From assembly GCA_018969715.1 (NCBI GenBank), contig JAGWXT010000017.1, positions 1 to 42,744 of the forward strand: 42,744 nt of DNA, in the 5' to 3' direction. This DNA comes from Actinomycetales bacterium. GTDB taxonomy: Bacteria; Actinomycetota; Actinomycetes; S36-B12; UBA5976. Below, piece by piece: positions 15,137 to 27,702 of this stretch (within the stretch, counting starts at the first letter, position 1; each line of letters starts with the position of its first letter). Position numbers and translations under genes: made by a program. Below the pieces are notes generated by a model, which saw only the letters and a list, made by a program, of their open reading frames with translations, was not told the DNA's origin and did not search any database.

Positions 15137-16630
15137 CTACGCCGTCGCGGTGTGGGCGGCGAGCCGGGCGAGGGTCTCCGCACGGCCAAGCAGTTCGATG
15201 GACTCAAACAGCGGCGGTGAGACCCGTCGCCCGGTGAGCGCGGCGCGCACGGGGGTGAAGGCATCGCGGGGTTTGCGTCCCAGGCCCACCACCAAAGCGG
15301 TGCGCAAGACGGCCTCGATCTGCTCGGCGTGCCAGTCCGACGGGACGAGGCCGGTCAGGGCGGTATGTGCGGCGGCGATCACCAGCGCCCCGTCCCCGGT
15401 GACCAGTGACGCCGCAGCCGGCTCCACCGGGGGTGGGCCGCTGATGAGCAGGAAGCCCAGCAGCCCACCGGCCTGGTCGAGGGTCTCCATCCGCTCCTGC
15501 ACCAGGGGGGCAGCGGCGGCGATCAGGGTGCGCTGCTCCGCCGTGGCGGGCGCCGACATCAGCAGTTGCCGTTGCAGGGCTGCAATGAGGTGATCGGTGA
15601 ACTCCGCCAGCGGCAGGGCGCGGATCCAGCGGGCGTTGATCGCGCGCGCCTTGGCCAGGTCGAACCGTGCGGGTGAGGGATTCACCCGGTGGATGTCGAA
15701 GGCCGCGGCCATCTCGTCGAGGGTGAAGAACTCCTGATCCTCACCCGGTGACCAGCCGAGCAGGGCGAGGTAGTTCAGCAGCCCCTGCGGCAGGAAGCCC
15801 GCGGCCTGATATGTCGACAGCGCCGCCTGCGGATCACGCTTGGAGAGCTTGGCATTGCCCTCACCCATGACATAGGGCAGGTGGCCGAACTGGGGCATGA
15901 TCCCCGCACCGATCCCCAGCTGTGCGAGGGCCTCGTGCAGGGCGATCTGCCGGGGCGTGCTCGACAGCAGGTCCTCCCCCCGCAGCACGTGGCTGATCGC
16001 CATCAGCGCATCGTCGACGGGGTTGACGAATGGGTACAGCGGCTCGCCAGTGGCGCGGACGATGACGTAGTCGCCCACCTGCGACCCGACCACGCTCACC
16101 TCGCCGCGTACGCAGTCATCCCAGGTGAAGGTGCGCTCGGGCATCCGGAAGCGGATCACCGGGCCGGTGCCGGCGGCATGGGCGTCGGCGACGAGTGTCG
16201 TGCGCTCGGCGGGGCTGAGCGCACCGCAGCGCCCGTCGTACCCGGAGGAGCGGCCCGCCGCACGAGCCTCGGCGCGACGCTGGTCGAGTTCAGCCGGCGT
16301 GCAGAAGCACGGGTAGGTGAACCCGGCCTCGGTGAGGGCGGCGAGCACGTCGGCGTAGATCGCCGAACGCTGCGACTGTCGGTACGGGCCATATGGGCCG
16401 CCCACCTCCGGCCCCTCATCCCATGCCAACCCCAGCCAGCGCATCGCCGCGAGCAGGGCCTCATAGGACTCCTCGCTGTCGCGGGCGGCGTCGGTGTCCT
16501 CGATGCGAAAGATGAACGCACCGCCGTGGTGCCGGGCGAAGGCCCAGTTGAACAGTGCCGTGCGGATCAGCCCGACGTGCGGGTCGCCGGTCGGGGAAGG
16601 GCAGAACCGCACCCGAACCGGATTGGTCAT
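15137..16630 (-). CDS. gltX: Glutamyl-tRNA synthetase
   Basis: 497 residues, normal length for bacterial class I GluRS. The HIGH-type motif is PTGDPHVGLIRT (about 13-24) and the KMSKS-type motif is NAKLSKRDPQ. The anticodon-binding helices fill the C-terminal third. It charges tRNA-Glu, and possibly tRNA-Gln, with glutamate; the window also encodes GatCAB, which would correct Glu-tRNA-Gln. The ATG overlaps the cimA stop as ATGA, so it is translationally coupled as the last gene of leuB-ilvE-cimA-gltX. Confidence 0.95.
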   Translation of the reverse strand: MTNPVRVRFCPSPTGDPHVGLIRTALFNWAFARHHGGAFIFRIEDTDAARDSEESYEALLAAMRWLGLAWDEGPEVGGPYGPYRQSQRSAIYADVLAALTEAGFTYPCFCTPAELDQRRAEARAAGRSSGYDGRCGALSPAERTTLVADAHAAGTGPVIRFRMPERTFTWDDCVRGEVSVVGSQVGDYVIVRATGEPLYPFVNPVDDALMAISHVLRGEDLLSSTPRQIALHEALAQLGIGAGIMPQFGHLPYVMGEGNAKLSKRDPQAALSTYQAAGFLPQGLLNYLALLGWSPGEDQEFFTLDEMAAAFDIHRVNPSPARFDLAKARAINARWIRALPLAEFTDHLIAALQRQLLMSAPATAEQRTLIAAAAPLVQERMETLDQAGGLLGFLLISGPPPVEPAAASLVTGDGALVIAAAHTALTGLVPSDWHAEQIEAVLRTALVVGLGRKPRDAFTPVRAALTGRRVSPPLFESIELLGRAETLARLAAHTATA

Positions 16631-18288
16631 CGCGGCCCGCCGCCCAGCGTGCTCGCACGCGAGGTCTGCCCTAGCTCGGCCGTGGGCACCGCGGCGTGCG
16701 GCTCCCGGCCGGCGCGCAGCAGCCCGTAGGTGACCGCATCGGCGATCGCCTGCCAGCTCGCAGCGATGACGTTGTCACTGACCCCGATGGTGTCCCACTC
16801 CCCCGCCCCGTCACTGGTCTCGATCAGGACGCGGGTGACGGCGGCGGTGCCGCGCTCCCCGGCGAGGATGCGCACCTTGTAGTCGACCAGGCGCAACCCG
16901 GCCAGTTCCGGGTACAGCCCAACCAGTGCCGACCGCAGTGCGTTGTCCAGTGCGTTCACCGGCCCATTGCCCTCACCGGTGGCAACCCGCCGCTCCCCGG
17001 CGGCGTGCACCTTGACGGTGGCCTCGCTGGCGATGGTGCCGTCGGGACGCTGCTCCACGATCGTCCGCCATGACTCCACCGTGAAGTGGCGCAGCCGCTC
17101 CCCGCCGATCTCATCGCGCAGCAGCAGCTCGAAGGAGGCGTCGGCGGCCTCGAAGGTGAAACCCGCCGCCTCCAGCTCCTTCACCCGCGCGATCACCCGG
17201 TCGGCCATCACCGCCTCGCCCTGCCCTGCGGCGGCAAGGTCAACCCCGAGTTCCCGACTCTTGAGCACCACCGAGGCGCGGCCGGCCATCTCCGACACGA
17301 GGGTCCGGGTGTCATTGCCGACGACGGAGGGCTCGATGTGCTGGTACAGCATCGGATCGATCTTCACCGCGCTGGCGTGCAGTCCCGCCTTGTGCGCGAA
17401 GGCACTGGTCCCAACGTAGGGCTGGTGCTGGTTGGGGGTGACGTTGGTGACCTCGCTGATGGCGTGGGCGACCCGGGTCATCTCGGCCATCCGCTGCGGG
17501 GCGATGAGATCGCGCCCCTGCTTCAACTGGAGGTTCGCGATGACGCTGAAGATGTTCGCATTGCCGCTGCGCTCCCCGTAGCCGTTCGCCGTGCCCTGAA
17601 CGTGGGTGACGCCGGCGGTGACCGCAGCCAGCGTGTTCGCCACCGCGCAGGCGGTGTCATCGTGGGCGTGCATCCCCAGCCGCGCCCCACTGGACTGCAG
17701 GACGCTGCCGACGACCTCGGTGACGCGATCGGGCAGCATGCCGCCGTTCGTGTCGCACAGGACGACCACCTCGGCGCCCGCCGCCGCGGCGGTGCGCACC
17801 ACCTCGAGGGCGTAGTCGGGGTTGTCGCGGTAGCCGTCGAAGAAGTGCTCGGCGTCGAGGAAGACGCGGCGGCCCTCGGCGCGCAGGAAGGCGATGGTGT
17901 CGGCGACCATCGCGAGGTTCTCCTGCAGGGTTGTGCGCAAGGCGAGGGTGACATGCCGGTCGTGGGACTTCGCCACGAGGGTGATGACCGGCGCCTGGCT
18001 GTCGAGCAGGGCGCGCACGAGTGCATCGTCGCCGGCCGCGACACCCGGGCGGCGGGTTGCGCCGAACGCCACCAGGGTGGCCGCACTGAGGGTGAGGTCG
18101 CGAGCGGCCCGCGCGAAGAACTCGGTGTCCTTGGGGTTGGCACCGGGCCAGCCGCCTTCGATGAAGTCCACGCCGAGGGTGTCCAGATGCCGGGCGATGA
18201 TGAGCTTGTCGTTGACCGACAGGTTGAGCCCCTCCTGCTGGGCGCCATCGCGCAGGGTCGTGTCGTAGACGTGGAACTGCTCGGGCAC
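16627..18288 (-). CDS. cimA: Citramalate synthase
   Basis: 553 residues from GTG 18288, which follows a GAGGAG Shine-Dalgarno sequence. An in-frame extension to 18,423 merely translates the upstream tandem repeats as Pro/Arg-rich sequence and is rejected. The TIM-barrel domain has YDTTLRDGAQQEG near the start and the metal-binding GMHAHDDTACAVAN, followed by a LeuA-type dimer regulatory domain (about residue 400 on, with GNGPVNALDNALRSAL). It condenses pyruvate and acetyl-CoA to citramalate, the first step of threonine-independent isoleucine synthesis; LeuCD and LeuB complete the route to 2-oxobutyrate. It is distinguished from LeuA by class and by the separate leuA at 20,768. Confidence 0.92.
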   Translation of the reverse strand: MPEQFHVYDTTLRDGAQQEGLNLSVNDKLIIARHLDTLGVDFIEGGWPGANPKDTEFFARAARDLTLSAATLVAFGATRRPGVAAGDDALVRALLDSQAPVITLVAKSHDRHVTLALRTTLQENLAMVADTIAFLRAEGRRVFLDAEHFFDGYRDNPDYALEVVRTAAAAGAEVVVLCDTNGGMLPDRVTEVVGSVLQSSGARLGMHAHDDTACAVANTLAAVTAGVTHVQGTANGYGERSGNANIFSVIANLQLKQGRDLIAPQRMAEMTRVAHAISEVTNVTPNQHQPYVGTSAFAHKAGLHASAVKIDPMLYQHIEPSVVGNDTRTLVSEMAGRASVVLKSRELGVDLAAAGQGEAVMADRVIARVKELEAAGFTFEAADASFELLLRDEIGGERLRHFTVESWRTIVEQRPDGTIASEATVKVHAAGERRVATGEGNGPVNALDNALRSALVGLYPELAGLRLVDYKVRILAGERGTAAVTRVLIETSDGAGEWDTIGVSDNVIAASWQAIADAVTYGLLRAGREPHAAVPTAELGQTSRASTLGGGPR

Positions 18289-18320
18289 CGGACTCTCCTC
18301 GACGGATGGGGGACGGGGGC

Positions 18321-18410
18321 GGGGGTCAGGCCGCGGGCTCGGCCAGGGGCGGGGGTCAGGCCGCGGGCTCGGCCGGGGGCGGGGGTCAGGCCGCGGGCTC
18401 GGCCAGCAGC
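18321..18410. repeat. 30-bp tandem repeat, three copies, copying the ilvE 3' end
   Basis: Copies at 18,321-18,350, 18,351-18,380 and 18,381-18,410 differ by a few bases. The last includes the true ilvE stop (complement of 18,386-18,388) and its final codons. The other two add extra copies of this tail and stop between ilvE and cimA. Confidence 0.95.
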
Positions 18411-19489
18411 ACCGTCCAGCCATAGGGGTCGGCAGCCCGCCCGGTCTGGATCGACACCAGCGCCTCCCGCAGCCGGGCGGTGACCGGACCGGTGCCGCCC
18501 TCCCCCATCACCCACGTGTCGGTGCGGGTGCGGGCGGTTCCCACCGGGGTGATGACCGCGGCGGTACCGCAGGCGAAGACCTCACTTATGTCACCGGATT
18601 GCACGCCGGAGCGCCAGTCGGCGAGGCTGATGCGGTCCTCCCGGGCGGGGATGCCCAGGTCGGGTGCCAGGCGCAGCAGGGAGTCCCGGGTCACCCCCGG
18701 CAGCAGCGCCCCGGTCAACGATGGCGTGACCAGGTGCGCATCGGCCCCGCTGCCGTAGACGAAGAACAGGTTCATGCCGCCCATCTCCTCGATCCAGGCA
18801 TGCTCGGCGGCATCCAGCCAGACCACCTGATCGCAGCCATGCGCCATCGCCTCGGCTTGCGCGACCAGCGATGCCGCGTAGTTGCCGGCGCACTTAGCCT
18901 CGCCGGTGCCGCCGGGAGCGGCGCGGACGTAGTCATCGCTGACCCACACGGTGACCGGGTTGAGCCCGCGTGCGAAGTACGGACCCGCCGGTGAGGCCAG
19001 CAGCAGGAACAGGTAGCGATTGGCCGGTCGCACCCCCAGCCCGTTCTCGGTGGCGAACATCAGCGGGCGCAGGTACAGCGAGGTCTCCGGCGCCGTCGGC
19101 ACCCACGCGCGATCGACCCCAACCAGTGCATGGAGGCTGGCGAGGAAGGTCTCCTCCGGCAGCACGGGCATCGCCATCCGGGTGGCGGAGCGGGCGAAGC
19201 GCGCGGCATTGCGGTCGGGACGGAACGCCCGGATGCTGCCGTCCGCCCACTGGTAGGCCTTCAGCCCCTCGAAGATCGACTGCCCATAGTGCAGGGCCAT
19301 GTTCGCCGGGTCGATCTGCACCGGCGCATAGGGCACGACCTCGGCGGGGGCCCAGCCATGCTCGTGGGTCCACTCGGCGATGACCATGTGGTCGGTCATC
19401 ACCCGGCCGAAGCCGGGTGCGGCGAGCACCTCCGCCCGCTCCGCGTGCGAGCGCGGGCTGAGGCTGCGGCGCACCCCGACGGCGGGCAT
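18386..19489 (-). CDS. ilvE: Branched-chain amino acid aminotransferase
   Basis: 367 residues, PLP fold type IV. The Schiff-base Lys is K199 in GGTGEAKCAGNYAAS. LHYGQSIFEGLKAY and IEEMGGMNLFFVY are typical of BCAT. It transfers amino groups between glutamate and the 2-oxo acids of valine, leucine and isoleucine, the last step of all three pathways. It starts 2 nt after the leuB stop and is the second gene of the operon. Its last seven codons and stop are repeated downstream in the 30-bp array. Confidence 0.95.
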   Translation of the reverse strand: MPAVGVRRSLSPRSHAERAEVLAAPGFGRVMTDHMVIAEWTHEHGWAPAEVVPYAPVQIDPANMALHYGQSIFEGLKAYQWADGSIRAFRPDRNAARFARSATRMAMPVLPEETFLASLHALVGVDRAWVPTAPETSLYLRPLMFATENGLGVRPANRYLFLLLASPAGPYFARGLNPVTVWVSDDYVRAAPGGTGEAKCAGNYAASLVAQAEAMAHGCDQVVWLDAAEHAWIEEMGGMNLFFVYGSGADAHLVTPSLTGALLPGVTRDSLLRLAPDLGIPAREDRISLADWRSGVQSGDISEVFACGTAAVITPVGTARTRTDTWVMGEGGTGPVTARLREALVSIQTGRAADPYGWTVLLAEPAA

Positions 19490-19491
19490 CG

Positions 19492-20595
19492 TCAGCGCAC
19501 CGCGGCGGCGAGAGCGTCGCCGACCTCGGTGGTGGAGCGCTCCGTGCCACCGCGCGCGGCGAGGTCGGCCGCGACCGCCGCGGTCACCCGCTCGGCGGCG
19601 GCGGGCAGCCCGACATGGTCCAGCAGCATCGCCAGCGACAGCACCGCCGCGGTCGGGTCGGCCTTGTTCTGGCCCGCGATATCGGGCGCGGAGCCGTGCA
19701 CCGGCTCGAACATGCTGGGGTTGGCGCGACTGGGATCGATGTTGCCGCTGGCGGCAAGCCCAATGCCACCACCGATGGCCGCACCGATATCGGTGAGGAT
19801 GTCGCCGAACAGGTTGTCGGTGACGACGACGTCGAAGCGCTCGGGGTTGGTGAGGAAGAACATCGCCGCGGCGTCGACATGGAGGTACTCGGTCTCGATC
19901 TGCGGGTGCTCGGTGGCAACCTCGTCGAAGACCCGCTGCCAGGTGGACCCCGAGTGGACGAGCACATTCGTCTTGTGCACGAGGGTGACCTTGCCGCGGC
20001 GCCGGCTGGCGCGGGCGAAGGCGTCGCGGACGATACGCGACACCCCGAATGCGGTGTTCAGGCTCACCTCGGTGGACACCTCGTGCACGGTGCCCGCACG
20101 CAGGATCCCGCCGGCGCCGGAGTACGGGCCCTCGGTGCCCTCCCGGCAGACGATGAAGTCGATCTCCGCGGGCCCCTTGCCCGCGAGCGGACCGCGCACC
20201 CCGGGGAACAGTCGCACCGGTCGCAGGTTGACGTGGTGGTCCATGGCGAACCGCAGCGGCAGCAGGACACCCCGCTCGAGGATCCCCGAGCGCACCGACG
20301 GGTCGCCAACCGCGCCGAGCAGGATCGCGTCGAACCCGCGCAGGGCGGTGACGGTGTCGTCGGTGAGCAACTCACCGGTGGCGAGGTAGCGCCGGGCGCC
20401 GAGGTCGAACTCGGTGGCGGTCACGGTGATGCCCGCCTGCGGGGCGAGGGCGTGCAGCACCTTCATCGCCTCGGCGGTGACATCCACCCCGATGCCGTCC
20501 CCCGGGATGAGGGCGAGGCTGAGGGTGCGTGGCGGACCGGCGTGCGGCGCCCCCGCAGCGGCCGCCGAAGTGGGGTGGGTGATGGTCGCAGACAC
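19492..20595 (-). CDS. leuB: 3-isopropylmalate dehydrogenase
   Basis: 367 residues from GTG 20595. [12 protein letters not shown] opens the fold, [14 protein letters not shown] contains a substrate-binding Arg region, [20 protein letters not shown] carries metal-binding Asp residues and [20 protein letters not shown] lies near the NAD site. It oxidatively decarboxylates 3-isopropylmalate in leucine synthesis and would serve the citramalate route as well. A GTG nine bases upstream is in frame, but a TACTGT box sits exactly 7 nt before GTG 20595, so a leaderless start there is preferred. It heads the operon and is divergent from leuA. Confidence 0.94.
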   Translation of the reverse strand: MSATITHPTSAAAAGAPHAGPPRTLSLALIPGDGIGVDVTAEAMKVLHALAPQAGITVTATEFDLGARRYLATGELLTDDTVTALRGFDAILLGAVGDPSVRSGILERGVLLPLRFAMDHHVNLRPVRLFPGVRGPLAGKGPAEIDFIVCREGTEGPYSGAGGILRAGTVHEVSTEVSLNTAFGVSRIVRDAFARASRRRGKVTLVHKTNVLVHSGSTWQRVFDEVATEHPQIETEYLHVDAAAMFFLTNPERFDVVVTDNLFGDILTDIGAAIGGGIGLAASGNIDPSRANPSMFEPVHGSAPDIAGQNKADPTAAVLSLAMLLDHVGLPAAAERVTAAVAADLAARGGTERSTTEVGDALAAAVR

Positions 20596-20602
20596 GACCG
20601 AC

Positions 20603-20608
20603 ACAGTA
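20603..20608 (-). promoter_or_regulatory. -10 box of the leuB-ilvE-cimA-gltX operon
   Basis: TACTGT on the minus strand, 7 nt before GTG 20595. It lies 31 bp from the divergent leuA-leader -10 box. Confidence 0.6.
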
Positions 20609-20638
20609 GCCGGCGCAGTCGGCGGCGCTGGGCGTTGC

Positions 20639-20644
20639 TACGCT
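20639..20644 (+). promoter_or_regulatory. -10 box of the leuA leader transcript
   Basis: TACGCT, preceded by TGC (extended -10), lies 6 nt before the ATG of the leader peptide at 20651. Confidence 0.65.
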
Positions 20645-20650
20645 GGCCCG

Positions 20651-20695
20651 ATGAGTGGTGCGCTCCTCCTCCTTCCCAGCCGCGGCGAGGCCTGA
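20651..20695 (+). CDS. leuL: leuA leader peptide (Leu attenuator)
   Basis: A 14-residue ORF, MSGALLLLPSRGEA, with four consecutive Leu codons (CTC CTC CTC CTT at 20,663-20,674). It begins at the predicted transcription start, so it would be translated without a Shine-Dalgarno sequence. Leader peptides with Leu runs before leuA are known from actinobacteria as sensors of charged tRNA-Leu. No U-tract terminator follows. The Leu codon run CTCCTC is the exact complement of the leuA ribosome-binding site GAGGAG (20,757-20,762), so control at translation is plausible. Confidence 0.8.
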   Translation: MSGALLLLPSRGEA

Positions 20696-22531
<1,836 letters not shown>

Positions 22532-22548
22532 CCGGTGGCGGGCCGGTG

Positions 22549-24294
22549 ATGGGAGTGCTGGGACGACGGTGGCCTTGGCTGGTGGTTGCGGTGACCGTCC
22601 TGGTCACGGCCCTCGTCGTCCTCCTGCCGCTGCTGGCCACGCCCACGACCGGGAACTCCGATGACATGGCGTCGTCAGACGTTGCCACCCTCGAGTTGCT
22701 CGATCAGCGCATCGAGGTGCGCGCCGACGGGACCCTCCACGCCACCGAGCGGCTGAGCGTGCTGTTCCCCGTCGAGCGGCGGGGGATCTTCCGGCTGTTC
22801 GACACCCGGGCCGCTCGTGAGCAGGGGGTGATCGAGGTGGACCTGCGCGAGGTCACCCGCGATGGGGCGCCCGAGCCGTGGGTGCGCATCAACGGCGATG
22901 ATGCGTGGAGTGCCCGGATCGGGGTGGCCGACCTCGCCCTGCCACCGGGCCGCTACACCTACGGCCTGCGCTACCAGACCTCCCCGACCATGGAGCGCAT
23001 CGATGGCGCACCGGTGTGGTGGTGGGACGTGATCGGCTCCGGGTGGCAGATGCCGATCCTTGCCAGCACCACCGTCGTCACCCTCCCCGCTGCGCCGGCC
23101 CAGGTGACCTGCATGGTGGGGCGGTCCACCCCGTGCACCGTCGAGGTCGACGATCGAACGCTCACGGTCCGCACCGGCCCGCTGCCCCCGTTCACTCCGG
23201 TGACCCTGCGGGTGCAGTTCACCCCCGGTGCGGTGGACCCCCTGCCGATCCGCGGCGTTCTTGACTCCGTCCTCCCCCCGTGGTGGCTGGCCGGGCTGAC
23301 GATCGTCCTCACTGGGCTGCTGCTCCCGATCGGGATCCGTCAGGCGCTGCGCTCACGTGAGTCGACCCCACCGATGCCGGTGCGCTTCGACCCCCCGGCG
23401 GGCGTGACCCCCGCCCTCGGGGCGTACCTGCTGCAGGAGTGGCTCAGCGCGTCCACGGCGCTCACCGCCACCGTGGCCGACCTCGGCGAGCGGGGGATCC
23501 TCACGCTTGCGCGCACGGGCTCACCGGCGCAGGCGGGCTGGACGCTCACCCGGACCAACCACCCGGCGGACGACCTCGGCGAGGCCACTGCGCGGCTGCT
23601 GGCCGACCTCGGGCTGACCGACGCCGGCGACTCCCTGCACATCGACCAGCAGGTCGACGCGGTCGCCGGGGCACGGGTGGACGGTGCCGGGCGCACCTTC
23701 GTGCACGGCACCGCCACCGAGGCGCGCAGCCGTGGCCTGCTCACCGCCACCCGGCAGTTCCCGCGTCAGGTGCTGTGGGGGCTCGCCCAGCTCGCCGCGA
23801 TCGCGGCCGCGTTCCGGGGAGGGCAGGTGACGGTGCTGTGCGTGCCGCTGCTGGCCTATGCGGTGGTCGCCGCCCCCGCGATGACCGCGCAGGCCGGTAC
23901 CCGGCGCACCCCCGCGGGCCGGGAGGTGTGGGGGCAGGCGGCGGGCTTCCGGATGCTGCTCGCCACACCGGCGGGGGTGGAGCGGTTCGACTTCGCGTAC
24001 CGCCGGGACCTGTTCACCGCCTACCTGCCGTGGGCGATCGCCTTCGGCGTGGCCGATCAGTGGGAGGAGGCGTTCCGGCTTGCCGGGGTGAGCCCGGGCA
24101 CGCCGACCTGGCTGGACGCCACCGGCAGCGGATGGACCGCATCGTCACTGGCGGGTGCTGCCGGGGTGGCCGGGTTCGGCGCGGCGGTCACCTCCGCCCT
24201 CGCCGCGTACAGCGCACAGCAGTCCAGCAGTGGTGGGGGTGGGGGCGGCGGCGGTGGGAGCGGCAGTGGTGGGGGCGGCGGCGGCTCCTGGTGA
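22549..24294 (+). CDS. DUF2207 predicted membrane protein
   Basis: 581 residues from ATG 22549, 17 nt after the leuA stop. An N-terminal membrane anchor (about residues 10-32) is followed by an extracytoplasmic beta-rich DUF2207 domain (about 45-235; RIEVRADGTLHATERLSVLF, RRGIFRLFDTR). A second membrane segment follows at about 243-265, then a cytoplasmic part, more hydrophobic segments around 415-450 and 530-560, and a Gly/Ser-rich tail ending GGGGSW. The family has no firm function. It may share the leuA transcript, but a metabolic link is not implied. Its 3' end is the seed of the 16-bp repeat array that follows. Confidence 0.8.
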   Translation: MGVLGRRWPWLVVAVTVLVTALVVLLPLLATPTTGNSDDMASSDVATLELLDQRIEVRADGTLHATERLSVLFPVERRGIFRLFDTRAAREQGVIEVDLREVTRDGAPEPWVRINGDDAWSARIGVADLALPPGRYTYGLRYQTSPTMERIDGAPVWWWDVIGSGWQMPILASTTVVTLPAAPAQVTCMVGRSTPCTVEVDDRTLTVRTGPLPPFTPVTLRVQFTPGAVDPLPIRGVLDSVLPPWWLAGLTIVLTGLLLPIGIRQALRSRESTPPMPVRFDPPAGVTPALGAYLLQEWLSASTALTATVADLGERGILTLARTGSPAQAGWTLTRTNHPADDLGEATARLLADLGLTDAGDSLHIDQQVDAVAGARVDGAGRTFVHGTATEARSRGLLTATRQFPRQVLWGLAQLAAIAAAFRGGQVTVLCVPLLAYAVVAAPAMTAQAGTRRTPAGREVWGQAAGFRMLLATPAGVERFDFAYRRDLFTAYLPWAIAFGVADQWEEAFRLAGVSPGTPTWLDATGSGWTASSLAGAAGVAGFGAAVTSALAAYSAQQSSSGGGGGGGGGSGSGGGGGGSW

Positions 24295-24394
24295 CCCCGC
24301 CCCTGGTGACCCCCGCTCCTGGTGACCCCCGCTCCTGGTGACCCCCGCTCCTGGTGACCCCCGCTCCTGGTGACCCCCGCTCCTGGTGACCCCC
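24284..24394. repeat. 16-bp tandem repeat, about seven copies, between convergent genes
   Basis: GCTCCTGGTGACCCCC occurs five times without change (24,315-24,394), preceded by two variant copies. The first of these is the end of the DUF2207 gene itself, including its TGA at 24,292-24,294. The array fills nearly all of the gap to serA. Each copy has a GGTNACC near-palindrome. No stable terminator hairpin with a U-tract is seen. Confidence 0.95.
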
Positions 24395-24401
24395 GCCGGG
24401 G

Positions 24402-25984
24402 CTAGAGGTCGACCGCCCGGCCGAACCGAGCGCCGATCGCGGCGGTGATCTCGGCGACCGTCGGCGCGTCGATGCCCTCGTCGACGGTGAGCACGACGAG
24501 CGCCTCCCCGCCGGCGGCCGTGCGGGCCACCTGCATCCCGGCGATGTTGATGGCCGCCCGGCCAAGGATGTTGCCGATCATGCCCACGACGCCCGGCCGG
24601 TCGTGGTAGCGGAAGAACGCCAGATGGGCACTGATCGGAACGTCGACATCGAACTCGTCCACCGCCACCAGGCGTGCCACCCCATGCGGGGCCGGTGCGG
24701 TCGCGGCGACCGCAACCGATGCACCCGCGGTGGTGTCCAGTCGCACCCGCACGACACTGCGGTGATCGGCTGGTTCGCGGCTGACCTTGAGCTCGCTGGT
24801 CACCCCCCGCTCGGCGGCGAGCAGGGGGGCGTTGACATATGAGACCGGGTCGTGCACGAGGCCGGTGAAGATGCCCTTGAGGGCACTGAGCGCCAGCACC
24901 CCCACCTCGTGCTCGGCGATCTCCCCGGCGACGCCGACCTCGACATGGGTGATCGCGGCGGGGGCCAGTGCGCAGGCGATCTGTCCGAGGTGCTCGGTCA
25001 CCGGCAGGTAGGCGCGCACGTCGACGGCGATCACCCCGCCGTCCACGTTGACCGCATCGGGGACGAGTTCCCCGGCCAGTGCCAGCCGCACCGAATGCGC
25101 CACCGCGATGCCCGCCTTCTCCTGCGCCTCGTCGGTGGAGGCCCCCAAGTGGGGGGTGGCGACGACGGTGTCGAGTGCGAACAGCGGGGAGTCCGGACAC
25201 GGCTCCACCGTGAACACGTCCAGCCCGGCGCCGGCCAGCCGACCGGTGGTGAGCGCCTCGTAGAGGGCTGCCTCATCGACGATCCCGCCGCGCGCGGCGT
25301 TGATGAGCACCGCGGTGGGCTTGACCAACGCCAACGCCTCGGCGTTGAGCAGTCCCACCGTCTCGGGGGTCTTGGGCAGGTGGACGGTGAGAACGTCCGC
25401 CGTCCTCAGCAGCTCCTCGAGGGTGACCATCCGCACCCCATGGGCGGCCGCACGGGTGGGCTGGATATAGGGGTCGTAGGCGATGAGGGTCACACCGAAC
25501 CCGGCCAGTCGTTGGGCGACGAGCACCCCGATGCGGCCAAGGCCGATGATGCCGACGGTCTTGCCGGCCAGTTCCACCCCGGTGAAGCGGGATCGCTGCC
25601 ACTGGCCGGCCCGCAACGAGAGGTTCGCCGGGACGATCCGGCGCAGCACCGCCAGCAGCAGCCCGACTGCGAGCTCGGCGGCGGAGGTGATGTTCGAGGT
25701 GGGGGCGTTGACGACCATCACGCCGCGGGCGGTCGCGGCCTTGACGTCAACGTTGTCCAACCCGACACCGGCGCGCGCGACAACCCGCAGCCGGGGTGCC
25801 GCGTCGAGGACCTCCGCATCGACTTTGGTTGCCGACCGGATCAGCAAGGCCTCAGCCGCCGGCACCGCGGCGAGCAGGGCCGCCCGGTCGGCGCCGTCGA
25901 CGTGATCGATCTGAAAGCCCTCACCGAGGGCGGCCATCGTCGCCGGGGAGAGCTCCTCGGCGATCAGCACGACCGGCCGGCTCA

Positions 25985-25985
<1 letters not shown>
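24402..25985 (-). CDS. serA: D-3-phosphoglycerate dehydrogenase
   Basis: 527 residues, the long actinobacterial SerA. The NAD-binding motif is GIIGLGRIG; catalytic residues are the Arg in INAARGGIVDE, a Glu in the DVFTVEPCPDS region and the His in TPHLGAST. An intervening allosteric domain follows (about 315-440), and a C-terminal ACT domain (about 450-527, with YHDRPGVVGMIGNILG) would bind serine. It oxidises 3-phosphoglycerate as the first step of serine synthesis. The ATG shares one base with the ilvC stop (TGATG), so it is coupled as the last gene of ilvB-ilvH-ilvC-serA. Confidence 0.95.
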
Positions 25986-27696
<1,711 letters not shown>

Positions 27697-27702
27697 GATC
27701 GG

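Noticed and set aside
18289-18423. Pro/Arg-rich N-terminal extension of CimA
   Set aside because: It is only the translation of the 30-bp repeats and spacer. The start GTG 18288 has a GAGGAG site and begins the normal CimA sequence.
17086-18483. 465-codon plus-strand frame
   Set aside because: Antisense to cimA and ilvE, with no domain of its own.
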